A stretch of 64,000 bases of DNA from Arion vulgaris (lineage: Eukaryota; Mollusca; Gastropoda; Stylommatophora; Arionidae). Within the stretch, counting starts at the first letter, position 1. Each line of letters opens with the position of its first letter. The DNA lies in contig CM036754.1 in assembly GCA_020796225.1 (NCBI GenBank), forward strand, positions 42,321,779 to 42,385,778, given 5' to 3'. The translations under genes and the position numbers were made by a program. Of this stretch, positions 10,062 through 21,374 are shown piece by piece. The notes below the pieces were generated by a model. It did not search any database, was not told where the DNA came from, and worked only from the letters and a program-made list of their open reading frames with translations.

Positions 10062-11085
10062 ACTTTTCCTCACATAAACTTTATTTCACTTCATATGAAA
10101 CATTTTATAACTTTATCATAGCTAAAAATGACTTTTCCTCACATGAACTTTCTTTCACTTCGTATGAAACATTTTATAACTTTATCATAGCTAAAAAGGA
10201 CTTTTCCTCACATGAACTTTCACTTCGTATGAAACATTTTATAACTTTATCATAGCTAAAAGTGACTTTTCCTCACATGAACTTTCTTTCACTTCGTATG
10301 AAACATTTTATAACTTTATCATAGCTAAAAGTGACTTTTCCTCACATGAACTTTCTTTCACTTCGTATGAAACATTTTATAACTTTATCATAGCTAAAAA
10401 TGACTTTTCCTCACATGAACTTTCACTTCGTATGAAACATTTTATAACTTTATCATAGCTAAAAGTGACTTTTCCTCACATGAACTTTCTTTCACTTCGT
10501 ATGAAACATTTTATAACTTTATCATAGCTAAAATGACTTTTCCTCACATGAACTTTCTTTCACTTCGTATGAAACATTTTATAACTTTATCATAGCTAAA
10601 ATGACTTTTCCTCACATGAACTTTCTTTCACTTCGTATGAAACATTTTATAACTTTATCATAGCTAAAATGACTTTTCCTCACATGAACTTTCTTTCACT
10701 TCGTATGAAACATTTTATAACTTTATCATAGCTAAAAATGACTTTTCCTCACATGAACTTTCTTTCACTTCGTATGAAACATTTGATAACTTTTTCATAG
10801 CTAAAAGTGACTTTTCCTCACATGAACTTTCTTTCACTTCGTATGAAACATTTGATAACTTTTTCATAGCTAAAAGTGACTTTTCCTCACATGAACTTTC
10901 TTTCACTTCGTATGAAACATTTGATAACTTTATCATAGCTAAAATGACTTTTCCTCACATGAACTTTCTTTCACTTCGTATGAAACATTTGATAACTTTA
11001 TCATAGCTAAAATGACTTTTCCTCACATGAACTTTCTTTCACTTCGTATGAAACATTTGATAACTTTATCATAGCTAAAAATGAC
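10062..11085. repeat. 67-bp minisatellite, about 15 copies
   Basis: Unit gacttttcctcacatgaact, cacttcgtatgaaacatttt, ataactttatcatagctaaa. Two subtypes (ataac against gataac after the cattt) are clustered, with the gataac type in the right third from about 10780. Confidence 0.97.
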
Positions 11086-11129
11086 AAAAATGAATATATA
11101 CATAACAAGTTTAGAATAGCGCTATACAA

Positions 11130-11475
11130 CGTTGCATCCGCGTTCGAGTTCTTAGTCCTGTCGGAGAAGGACAAAAAATCGTTGGTCCCGTGTTAAATGT
11201 GAGCACGTAGCAGAACTCTTGGTAGTTCAAACTCGAGAATAGTAGGATGGAAAGCCGCTGCCCGGGCAAAATTCATTAGAAAAGATTTTAAATAAAATTC
11301 ATAAAATAGTTTCACCATCTCCAAAATTACATCGGGACCTCGCCGGCGCTACAGAGCTCATGCACTTCCGCTGAGATCTATCTGTGTAAGAAAGAGATCA
11401 GAGCCCACATGGTTACTCACCCAAGTGGAATAATGAGGTCCTATCAATCAGTCAATCAATCAATCAATCAGACCT
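11130..11475. mobile_element. SINE-like module B followed by reversed module A
   Basis: B (gttcgagttcttagtcctgt, gccgctgcccgggcaaaatt) then A on the minus strand (cgccggcgctacagagctca, cacatggttactcacc), ending in a (atca)n tail at about 11475. This is the same B-A arrangement as the reverse complement of 31385-31720, which supports one composite element about 340 bp long. Confidence 0.7.
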
Positions 11476-11621
11476 CTTCGGCATGTAAGACAGGCCTATC
11501 CTAATTTCGACCAAAACGTAAACATATACAGACCAAGAGCGATACAAATTTGTACAGGCTGGTAACTCAAATTTTACTAACAGAAGAAACTCACTTTAAA
11601 ATTGACACTGATTGTAGGATT

Positions 11622-12404
11622 GAGTAATCAGATTTGAGTAATACGGGATTTGAGTAATACAGATTTGATAATACGATTAGTAATACAGATTTAAGTAATA
11701 CAGATTTAAGTAATACAGATTTAAGTAATACAGATTTAAGTAATACAGATTTGAGTAATACAGATTTGAGTAATACAGATTTAAGTAATACAGATTTAAG
11801 TAATACAGATTTGAGTAATACAGATTTAAGTAATACAGATTTGAGTAATACAGATTTAAGTAATACAGATTTGAGTAATACAGATTTAAGTAATATAGAT
11901 TTGAGTAATACAGATTTCAGTAATACAGATTTGAGTAATGATTTAATAATACAGATTTAAGTAATACAGATTTAAGTAATACAGATTTAAGTAATACAGA
12001 TTTGAGTAATACAGATTTAAGTAATACAGATTTAAGTAATACAGATTTAAGTAATACAGATTTAAGTAATACAGATTTGAGTAATACAGATTTAAGTAAT
12101 ACAGATTTAAGTAATACAGATTTGAGTAATACAGATTTGAGTAATACAGATTTGAGTAATATAGATTTGAGTAATGCAGATTTAAGTAATGCAGATTTAA
12201 GTAATGCAGATTTAAGTAATACAGATTTGAGTAATACAGATTTGAGTAATACAGATTTGAGTAATGCAGATTTAAGTAATGCAGATTTAAGTAATACAGA
12301 TTTAAGTAATATAGATTTGAGTAATACAGATTTGAGTAATACAGATTTGAGTAATGCAGATTTAAGTAATGCAGATTTAAGTAATACAGATTTGAGTAAT
12401 ACAT
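11622..12404. repeat. 15-bp minisatellite, about 52 copies
   Basis: Unit agtaatacagatttg or agtaatacagattta, with an aca to gca variant clustered at about 12170-12375. In the plus frame it reads SNTDL/SNADL. A few single-base losses interrupt the period (11660-11690, 11938-11955). Confidence 0.97.
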
Positions 12405-12545
12405 AAAAGCGTTCGCTTGCCGAATTGGACACAAGAGGGTTGCAGGTTCTGTCCCATATTCGACGTTCAACTGGTGGTGAAGAAAGGAACTGACCACCCT
12501 ACCTCCTGCAATTGTGCTCCTAGAAATGTGAAAGGGCAAACATTT
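12405..12545 (+). mobile_element. tRNA-derived SINE head (family H-like)
   Basis: A tRNA-like segment: gcgttcgcttgccgaattgg in the A-box position and gggttgcaggttctgtccc in the B-box position, followed by a short body. No TSD was identified. Confidence 0.5.
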
Positions 12546-12790
12546 CCTCATCTACTTCATCTTCTTCAAACGCTCCATGTCGATCACTTTTTAAACAACT
12601 CTTTATGATTTGTATGTGATTTGAACCTAAGAGCAATTGTACCTTGTGCCAATTATCAGCACAACCGTTTTCTGCGACGCTTTTTATTTACTAAGGTAGC
12701 TTCCCAAGACCCCTACCTCAGTCGTCTCTTACGATTTGCCTTGTAGGTCGCAGTATTATCATTCTTTGCTCCCCTTGCAAGCCCCATCAA
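12545..12790 (-). mobile_element. SINE family E
   Basis: Minus-strand copy of a SINE also at about 23905, 28325, 29640, 33860 and 48120. Diagnostic parts are gcatgtcgtaagaggcgac (here degraded), aagctaccttagtaaataaa and ggcacaaggtacaattgctc, with a gaagaag tail at the left. It is distantly related to family D in its first 70 bp. Confidence 0.7.
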
Positions 12791-13600
12791 CACACGAACT
12801 GGTAAACATTAAGGTATGACAAGGATAAGGGACTGTTAACAAAAAATCATGGCACTAAAAAGGTGAAACGTAAGACAAATAACAGCAAGAAAGTATAACT
12901 CGTTTATCAAGATCAACAACAAGAGAAAAAAAACAACCTCAGAAAATACAAACAAACAGTGCACAAAAACACACTGATTCAGACAGTTGTAACTACTGGT
13001 TCAGTGACACATTACCAAAAAAACAAACAAAAAACCACAACAATAAAGAAACTAATAATACCACAAGGAAGAAAATGTTGGTTAATCTCATTTTATTTAT
13101 TGATTTAATGTCCGAGTATGTTTCGTAAAACTTTATTTAGAATCATGCCTAATGGCTGACAAAAAGGGTTTTAAACTGTAACAATTTCTGTTAAACTTTA
13201 TTTAATGCTGATGACGCAATCCCGTACTACCAAACCTCTACCTTCCTGCCATTTTTTCCCCTCGACATATTTTCTCAACTTGTTATACAGCTCGGTTAAT
13301 CAAATATCACCAGGCCGTGCTATGCTCGTGTAAGTAAATGTAGTTGGATAAAACGAGGATTTAAGTAGTGTTAAATCTGATAATTGTAGTTCTGCGTTTC
13401 GTTCAATCAATCTTCTCGTGTATGTGAAGATTACAGACATACAAACAGACACACATATGGTGAGATTATCTGTTTGATGTATGGATTAAATAATGGATAA
13501 ATAAAGTGGATAAGAAGATACAAAGAGGATGGGTGGATAAAGTAAGAAAGGTATAAAATAAACTAAAAGATAGAAAAGAGGATGGATGGATTAAGTAAGG
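12791..13600. other. No recognised feature
   Basis: AT-rich unique DNA. No open frame, repeat or promoter that I can support. Confidence 0.5.
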
Positions 13601-13614
13601 GCGAGCGTCTAAAG

Positions 13615-13811
13615 CAGTGGTTCTCAAACTATGGGTCGCGACCCTTATGGGGGTCGAACGACCATTTCACAGGGGTCGCATAGGACCATCGGAAAACACA
13701 TATTTATCATAATTAAAAATAAATATTGTTACATCATTTTATGATTGGGGTCACCACAACATGAGGAACTGTATTAAAGGGTCGCGGCATTAGGAAGATT
13801 GAGAACCACTG
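13615..13811. mobile_element. SPIN-like hAT MITE with perfect 8-bp target duplication
   Basis: Ends are cagtggttctcaaactatgg and ggaagattgagaaccactg, a terminal inverted repeat of about 13 bp. The element is flanked by identical 8-bp repeats gtctaaag at 13607-13614 and 13812-13819. Internal sequence (gggtcgcgacccttatgggg, gtcaccacaacatgaggaac, ctgtattaaagggtcgcggc) matches what I know of SPIN, a hAT-Charlie-type transposon reported from several tetrapods, a triatomine bug and a pond snail. No transposase is present; the 197-bp size fits a deletion derivative moved in trans. Confidence 0.85.
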
Positions 13812-13821
13812 GTCTAAAGGG

Positions 13822-14270
13822 TGAGCGTCTGTAGCTGAAGCGGTAGTGAGCTGGATCACAACCCAATCGTACCTGGTTCAAACTCCGAGGCAGGCAGTTT
13901 AGAAGCAAGTTCGCTTCCGTGGATGGATCACAACCCAATCGTACCTGGTTCAAACTCCGAGGCAGGCAGTTTGGAAGCAAGTTCGCTTCCGTGGATGGAT
14001 CACAACCCAATCGTACCTGGTTCAAACTCCGAGGCAGGCAGTTTGGAAGCAAGTTCGCTTCCGTGGATGGATCACAACCCAATCGTACCTGGTTCAAACT
14101 CCGAGGCAGGCAGTTTGGAAGTAAGTTAATTCCGTAGTTTTTTACGAATGGTAAAAATAAATCTCACCGTTCAGAAAGCAATGACAAACTACTGAACGTA
14201 TAAGTGGTGCCTAGAAAAAGTCAACGGCTCGTTTACTGTGGTTGATGGCTACATTCTGTAAAGGATATGC
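13822..14270 (+). mobile_element. tRNA-derived SINE, family C, with amplified B-box segment
   Basis: Starts gcgtctgtagctgaagcggt (A-box region) and contains ggttcaaactcc as B box. The body continues through caccgttcagaaagcaatga to tggctacattctgtaaagga, as in the minus-strand copies at 19436-19690 and 35893-36126. In those copies the B-box segment occurs once; here it occurs four times. It begins just after the SPIN-like element. Confidence 0.85.
13853..14130 (+). repeat. 72-bp tandem repeat inside the SINE, about 3.8 copies
   Basis: ggatcacaacccaatcgtac recurs at 13853, 13925, 13997 and 14069, exactly 72 bp apart. Each unit carries one ggttcaaactcc B box. Because 72 is a multiple of three, three frames stay open here; they are not genes. 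Confidence 0.97.
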
Positions 14271-14650
14271 CAAACTAATAGAAAGCAAACGTCTAAAGGG
14301 ACTAGAGATGAAGGATTTACCGTAACCTTCGATAACAGAAGGCCGGCGGGCTCAGGTAAAAATTATAGAAAAATAACTCCACAACCGTCACGTGATCCAC
14401 GCATTGCAGTATTGTTGTATAAAAACTATTTCATTTTCAAAACAATACAACATGCCAAATCAAGATTGATATTATGTTACAAGTTCAGTTGAAAGCTCAG
14501 GAATATCAATAGTATTCACATTTCTCATCAATAAATAACCATAGACTCATCAAATTGTGTCAAATTGTAACAAGAGCTTACAGTTCTCTATCAAACACAA
14601 ACAAAAACCAGCCCCAAATAAACGGGAATTTTCGATTTCTTCTCGATCCA
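14271..14650. other. No recognised feature
   Basis: AT-rich unique DNA between the SINE and the 30-bp array. Confidence 0.5.
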
Positions 14651-16172
14651 TACAAACGTGTATCTAGTATTGTATCATTAACGTGACGTGTATCTAGTAT
14701 TGTATCATTAACGTGACGTGTATCTAGTATTGTATCATTAACATGACGTGTATCTAGTATTGTATCATTAACGTGACGTGTATCTAGTATTGTATCATTA
14801 ACGTGACGTGTATCTAGTATTGTATCATTTACATGACGTGTATCTAGTATTGTATCATTAACGTGACGTGTATCTAGTATTGTATCATTAACGTGACGTG
14901 TATCTAGTATTGTATCATTTACATGACGTGTATCTAATATTGTATCATTAACGTGACGTGTATCTAGTATTGTATCATTTACGTGACGTGTATCTAGTAT
15001 TGTATCATTAACGTGACGTGTATCTAGTATTTTATCATTAACGTGACGTGTATCTAATATTGTATCATTAACGTGACGTGTATCTAGTATTGTATTATTT
15101 ACATGACGTGTATCTAATATTGTATCATTAACGTGACGTGTATCTAATATTGTATCATTAACGTGACGTGTATCTAGTATTGTATCATTTCCATGACGTG
15201 TATCTAGTATTGTATCATTAACGTGACGTGTATCTAATATTGTATCATTAACGTGACGTGTATCTAGTATTGTATCATTAACGTGACGTGTATCTAGTAT
15301 TGTATCATTAACGTGACGTGTATCTAGTATTGTATCATTAACGTGACGTGTATCTAGTATTGTATCATTAACATGACGTGTATCTAGTATTGTATCATTA
15401 ACGTGACGTGTATCTAATATTGTATCATTAACGTGACGTGTATCTAATATTGTATCATTAACGTGACGTGTATCTAATATTGCATCATTAACGTGACGTG
15501 TATCTAGTATTGAATCATTAACGTGACGTGTATCTAGTATTGTATCATTAACGTGACGTGTATCTAGTATTGTATTATTAACGTGACGTGTATCTAGTAT
15601 TGTATCATTAACGTGACGTGTATCCAGTATTGTATCATTAACGTGACGTGTATCTAATATTGTATCATTAACGTGACGTGTATCTAATATTGTATCATTA
15701 ACGTGACGTGTATCTAATATTGTATCATTAACGTGACGTGTATCTAGTATTGTATCATTTACGTGACGTGTATCTAGTATTGTATCATTAACGTGACGTG
15801 TATCTAGTATTGTATCATTAACGTGACGTGTATCTAGTATTGTATCATTAACGTGACGTGTATCTAGTATTGTATCATTAACATGACGTGTATCTAGTAT
15901 TGTATCATTAGCGTGACGTGTATCTAATATTGTATCATTAACGTGACGTGTATCTAATATTGTATCATTAACGTGACGTGTATCTAATATTGTATCATTA
16001 ACGTGACGTGTATCTAATATTGTATCATTAACGTGACGTGTATCTAATATTGTATCATTAACGTGACGTGTATCTAGTATTGTATCATTAACGTGACGTG
16101 TATCTAGTATTGTATCATTAACGTGACGTGTATCTAATATTGTATCATTAACGTGACGTGTATCTAGTAGCC
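14651..16172. repeat. 30-bp minisatellite, about 51 copies, strictly periodic
   Basis: Unit tatctagtattgtatcatta plus acgtgacgtg, with no length change over 1.5 kb. Variation is confined to a few positions: tctagtat or tctaatat, cattaacg or catttacg or cattaaca. The minus strand reads LDTRHVNDTI in every unit, giving a 534-codon open frame that has no independent support as a gene. Each unit holds a tgacgtg motif. Confidence 0.98.
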
Positions 16173-16394
16173 TATAAAACAAACTAGTCTTGTTGGTTAT
16201 TGTTCAAAGTTGAGGAGACATGAACCTGGACTAGGACATTTCGCTTAAGGCTAGCGGTTTCGTAAGGAGAACAGACAGTGAGGAATGTGACGAGAATGTC
16301 AAATCTATGAAGATGAAGAGGTTTCAAATGTGATCTGACTGTCAATTACGGGACCGTTGACTCACTCACCACGTGATGGTATCTCTGAAGAAAA

Positions 16395-17205
16395 CAGTGT
16401 GCCATTGTGTGTGTGTGTGTGTGTGAGGGGTGTGTGTGTGTAGGTGTGTGTGTGTGCGTGTGTAGGTATGTGTGTGAAGGTGTGTGTGCGTGTGTAGGTG
16501 TGTGTGTAGGTCTGTGTGTATAGGTGTATGTGTATGGGTGTATGTGTGTGTGTACCGCACGCGTAAACAAGAAAGTATCAGCGTTAAATATGTGGAAGTG
16601 TGGGAGTAAGTGGGTGTGTGTGTAGGTGTTGTAACTGTGTGTGTGTAGGTGTTGTTAGTAAGTGTGTGTGTGTAAATATATGTGTGTGTACCGTAAGCAT
16701 AAACAAGAAAGTGTCAGCGTTAAATGTGTGGTGGTGTGTAAGTAATTGTATGTGTAGGTGTGTAGGTATGTGTGTGTATGTGGGCAAGGTACAAAAGAAA
16801 GTATCAACATTAATGGGGAGGGATAAGTGTGTGTGGGTGTGTGTGTGTCTGTGTGGTAGTCTGAGTGTGTGTCTGTCTGTGTCTGTTGCTGTCTGTGTGT
16901 GTATGTGTGTGTGTATGTGTGTGTGTGTATGTGTGTGTGTGTGTGTCTGTGTGTGTGTCTGTCTTTGTCTGTGTGTGTATGTGTCTGTGTGTCTGTCTTT
17001 GTCTGTCTGTGTGTGTATGTTGCTGTCTGTGTGTGTGTATGTTGCTGTCTGTGTGTGTGTCTTTGTCTGTCTCTGTGTGTGTATATGTGTGTGTGTCTTT
17101 GTCTGTCTGTCTGTGTGTGTGTGTATGTTGCTGTCTGTGTGTCTGTGTGTGTGTATGGGTGTGTGTATATGTATGTATGTGTATGTGTGTATATATATAG
17201 TAGAG
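16395..17205. repeat. GT-rich simple sequence with a partial larger repeat
   Basis: TGTG, TGTC and TGTA tracts. A non-simple segment with aacaagaaagtatcagcgtt recurs at about 16565, 16692 and (degraded) 16790, so there is a larger unit of about 120 bp on the left side. All open frames are low-complexity Thr/His or Cys/Val peptides. Confidence 0.9.
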
Positions 17206-17239
17206 TGACAAAATATCAACAAGTTGCTAATTATGATTC

Positions 17240-17950
17240 TTCTTCTTTTCTCAACACCCCCATAAAGCATAAGACATCAACAAATTTCCTCCAACCAGAG
17301 ATCTGTCTTGAGCAAGCCAGCTTAGTTTATTCCAGGTCTTTCCCATTACATCTCTCTTTCTCTGTCTACGGTTTTTTGTCTACACCCCTACCTCTCTTAC
17401 CTCCTGGATTCCATTTCAAAGTCACATGTGGGTGTCTGATCTCTGCATACTTAATGTATGTCCCAACCACTTCCATCTATAAAGGTTTATTTCTAATAAG
17501 GAGTAACCTTATTCTCTCTTCATCTTTCAGCTCCCAACGGAGCACAGGTCTTCAACAAACTTTTACCTTTCTCATGCCATCCCTTCTAATTCTTTCCACG
17601 TTTTACCTATCCATTTAATATCAACCTCCAGCTCTCTTCACCATGTATGGATAGGCCTTACCCTACTCTTCTTTTCCTGCGGGTTTCAAAACAGTGACTG
17701 TCTTGCAATGCTTCCGGTCGGTCTTCTCAATGTGTGTCCTATCCATCGCCAGCGTCTCTTCCTTAGTTTTTTCTCCACTGGTATCTGCTTAGTTCTTTCT
17801 CTGAGTTCCTCGTTCGTAATCTGATCATATCATCTCAGTCCCTATATTCTATGTAAACATCCATTTATGAAGGTCTGTAGTTTTCTAGTGGTTTCTTTTG
17901 TTATCCTCCATATTTCCGAGCCATAGAACAGCACTGACTTCACATTCATG
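17240..17950 (-). pseudogene. RTE-type LINE C-terminal relic
   Basis: Minus strand from 17950: VKSVLFYGSEIWRITKETTR, LQTFINGCLHRI, then RRWRWIGHTLRRPTGSIARQ. Further left come [10 protein letters not shown] and a [10 protein letters not shown] tail. Order and spacing match the relics at 9525 and 62750. Frames are broken several times and the RT catalytic core is absent. Confidence 0.8.
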
Positions 17951-18347
17951 AGTAATAATGAGTAATAAATATAATAATGAGTAATAATGAGTAATAAATA
18001 TAATAATGATCATCAGACTGTGTATGTTATATGATATTTCAATTAACATATATAGCATTACTGCTGTTTGATTGCATGTAATAACCCGAACGCGTTTTTG
18101 AGAATTCAGTCCAGGAATCTCTGCTAGTATTTGTCAAACTGAATCTATATTTTATGCACTTTCCTACCTTTTTTTTCATTAAATTTATGCAGAAGATATT
18201 ACTGGGAGGTTTCGAAGTATCTGTAGCTCAGAGGCTTAAGCATTCTTAATCGGGCAATGATTGCGTGTAATATAAGTGCTACATGGCACGCTAGACAAAT
18301 CTGAATTACATCTAGAAAATGATAGTGTTACTCTTATTGCTGTAGAG

Positions 18348-18784
18348 CATAGATTCCCAAACTTTTTCCGCTCACCGCCCACTTTGTACAACATGGGTAA
18401 CGCCCATGTAACGCCCCTCCCACTGTCCACTTTGTACAACATAAACTTTGTACACCCTCTCCCTCATTATAACAGTTTGCCAACGCCCCCTCCATATATA
18501 CATGCTCTATTCTCATTTTGACATAGAAAATTGATATATATTTCTGTCATACATGGTCAATTTTCAAATGATTATATACATTAAATAGAAAATTGATAAA
18601 AAAATGGATCGTGTAAGATGGGCATAAGATGAATTAAAATGCAGAATTCAAATTTTTAATGATTATTCAATCGCAAAATCACGAAAAAAAACTTCCTCCA
18701 AATGCTTCTGAACCCACTATCGCCCCCTCTCTGGAAGGCTTCAGCGCCCACTGGGAGCGGTACCGCCAACTTTGGGAACCTATG
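18348..18784. mobile_element. Non-autonomous hAT transposon, CATAGGTTCC family, copy 2
   Basis: Left end catagattcccaaactttt, right end actttgggaacctatg. Flanking octamers ctgtagag (18340-18347) and ctttagag (18785-18792) agree at 7 of 8 bases. The interior is reversed relative to copies 1 and 3 (cgcccactgggagcggtacc on the right). It lacks the minisatellite seen in copy 1. Confidence 0.85.
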
Positions 18785-18984
18785 CTTTAGAGTTTAGTTA
18801 GCTAGTTAGTGTGTTCCTCTCGTGTCAAAGGCGGCACATAGGGCAACGGTTTTAGAGCTCCATGTGATGCGGTTTGTTGCTAGCAGTTGGAGATCTTGAA
18901 TGGTTTTTACATCCCAATAGTTTACTTTCTTGTATGAAATGTCATCATAGTGTGGTCTTAGGTCTTGCACGTTTTCTTTTCTCA

Positions 18985-19215
18985 TCCGGTGACCGAGTTT
19001 GGAGATAACATATTATATCAAGGAACATTGACTCATAAATAACATCATGTCCCGGAAGATGAAATATTTTAGCCTCGTTAAACGTCACATTGGTTTTGGA
19101 GAGAACGGTAATGGAAAGCTTGATTCCTGGAGTAGGCGATGCAGGTGGATGACCAAGACGAAGGTTGGCGAGCTGGAGCTATCGTAATGAAACCTATACG
19201 AACTTGACGTTGGGG
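18985..19215 (+). pseudogene. LINE C-terminal relic (KxxYFxHxKRH family)
   Basis: Plus strand reads RKMKYFSLVKRHIG, then after a frameshift ESLIPGVGDAG and PRRRLASWSYRNE. This is the FGHIKRH...EGxIPG...RPRRRW...W pattern of one LINE family. A near relative lies at 40985-41115. Broken and short. Confidence 0.65.
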
Positions 19216-19435
19216 GAGGCGGGGAGAACCTTTACCTAGGAGAATAAGCTTTTTTCCATGTGGGCTGTAATGAAAGCAATGTTCCGTAAGAGGGGAACAG
19301 AGCATATCAAACTTGATAACCTGAGATTGAGTTACAAGATTCGGGCTCTGCTGCATGACAATATATTGGAGGAAATCATGCTAGTACCTGACAGACAACA
19401 AAGAAAATATACATATCGAAACAGTGCATTTGTTT

Positions 19436-19690
19436 GAAAATGAAAATCGTGGCATATCCTTTATAGGACGTAGCCACCAACAACACTCAATTAAGTCGTT
19501 GATTTTTCTAGGCACCACTTATACGTTAAGTAGTTTACAATTGCTTTCTGAACGGTGAGGTCTATTTTTATCTCTCGTAAAAATCCCACGGAAACGAATT
19601 TGCTTCCAAACTTGCCCGCAGCGGAGTTTGAATCAGGTACGCTTGGGTTGTGATCGAGCTCACTATCACTTCAGCTACAGACGCCCATTT
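19436..19690 (-). mobile_element. SINE family C
   Basis: Minus-strand copy: gggcgtctgtagctgaagtg head at the right end (about 19690), B box near 19630, body through gcactaccgttc-like and ctgaacggtgaggtctattt, and tail at cgtggcatatcc. One B-box segment only. Confidence 0.8.
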
Positions 19691-20093
19691 GTTTAGATAC
19701 TAAAAATAGCCCAGTTACTGGTGTCAGTCTCTGTTTCTGTAAAGTTTTACGAAATATTAGTTAACTCATTCATCCTTCTGATCCGATATACCGGCTCGGG
19801 GTACGCTTTAAAATGACTCAAAGCCAGTATACTGGCTAATTCAGTGTATATTGCAGTAAACTGCATCCGAAGGTGCACACCAAATTACAGGATGAAAGTG
19901 TTTATACACACTGCTACAAGCCCACAGAGAAGGAGACTTGAAAATCCTAATGGTAGGAGTTGTCAGGGTTCTTCCACAAAAATAGATGAACCCTTTGAGA
20001 CTTTTAAGCCGAGATACCGGCTTATGGTATTCTTAGAATATCACTAAGCCGATATGTCGGCTTTTGAGTATGTGATGAAATAAACGAATGTTT

Positions 20094-20353
20094 CTTCACA
20101 CTAACGTTACTGAATTTCATATATAGTATATCACATTTCATAGAAATTATATTAAGAGTTATTACACTAACGTTACTGAATTTCATATATAATATGTCAC
20201 ATTTCATAGAAATTATATTAAGTGTTATTACACTAACGTTACTGAATTTCATATATAATATATCATTTCAGAAATTATTAAGTGTTATTACACTAACGTT
20301 ACTGAATTTCATATATAATATGTCACATTTCATAGAAATTATATTTAGAGTTA
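20094..20353. repeat. 59-67-bp minisatellite, about 4 copies
   Basis: Unit acactaacgttactgaattt, catatataatatgtcacatt, tcatagaaattatattaagt. Confidence 0.95.
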
Positions 20354-20394
20354 TAAAGGTCTAAGCTATTTGACATTCTTCTTCTTCTTCTTCT

Positions 20395-20620
20395 TTTGTC
20401 GTCACATCGCTATCGGGTTGTTGTCCAGTGTTGTGGTTTTCTGGTTTTTTTCTTGCGCTGTTCTGGTGGCTTGAGTGATTGCTATTTTTGCTCTTTGACA
20501 GGATTCTGCTATGCCATCTAACCATCTTTTTCGTGGTCTTCCTCTCACCTTCTTTCTCGATGTTCTGTTGTAGAACACTCTGTACACTGGAGTTTGGATA
20601 CATTCTTATTAAGTAGTCAA
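20395..20620 (-). pseudogene. LINE 3' end relic with single-copy stem-loop tail
   Basis: Minus strand gives LIRMYPNSSVQSV, then across a frameshift GRPRKRWLDGIAESCQRAK and ITQATRTAQEK. It ends in the acaacccgatagcgatgtga tail with a gaagaagaag end. It is the same family as 5111-5710 and 47085-47560, here with only one copy of the tail unit. Confidence 0.8.
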
Positions 20621-21374
20621 CAAAAGGAGGTTTTAATGCAAAATAAAAGCAAACAGACAAAGAGACAAACAGAGAGGCATATAGACAGACATATAAATAG
20701 ATAGCTAGACAAGTAAAAATAGAAAAGAGAAAAGATAAACAAACAGATTAGAATAAGAACAACAGAAAAAGAGAATGACAGACAGATCGACAGAAGAACA
20801 GACAGACGAAGAGACTGACAGACGAACGCACAGACATACAAAAAGACATACAAAAAAGACATATTGAAGAATTGTAATTTTGGCAAGAAGCATCTCCTAC
20901 CGGAAGTGTACATGTTGAATAAAAAAAACAATTCGTCATCTTTAATCACAACAAACCGGAACCAACTCCATTTGGAAACTATATCCGGCGTAGTTCTGCC
21001 AGATTGAGCGGTAACTCAAGTCTGCATGTTCGAGGTGTGATAACAGTTGGCCTACAATACCTTCTATATGGCTCTACCTGGAAATACGGTCAGAAAGCAA
21101 AAGATAAGGTGACCCCTCGAGTTATTTTCAGTACAACTATAATGTCTAAGTTCAACACAGGAATTTTAAACTTTGATTCCCTGGTTGCTGTCTCGTTTAT
21201 CAATCTATTTGTGGTTGATTCTAAGAGAGGTAATTAATTGATGATTAGTTGCGGGAAATGTTTGATCAACAGGAGTTAGTTTCATCGACCGATCTAGTGA
21301 CAAGCAAATGATGAAGGTATACCATTGCGGGATCCATACAGTTGTTGACTGCTTCGATTTCGATATTGATCTTT
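20621..21374. other. No gene; GACA-rich simple tract and unique DNA
   Basis: 20650-20850 is a degenerate AGACA/AACAGA simple tract. 20990-21370 is unique; its short open frames show no motif. Confidence 0.5.

Noticed and set aside
11622..12404. Pentapeptide-repeat protein gene
   Set aside because: The frame shifts at several places, the array starts and ends without gene context, and every unit is a near-copy at DNA level.
13822..14130. Functional tRNA gene cluster
   Set aside because: A and B boxes are present but the sequences cannot form a cloverleaf and are followed by a SINE body.
14578..16182. A 534-codon open frame on the minus strand
   Set aside because: It is the 30-bp array read in a period divisible by three. 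It has no non-repeat domain, and its start and end lie just outside the array.
16584..17618. Cysteine-rich or histidine-rich proteins of 200-249 codons
   Set aside because: They are translations of GT/CA simple sequence.
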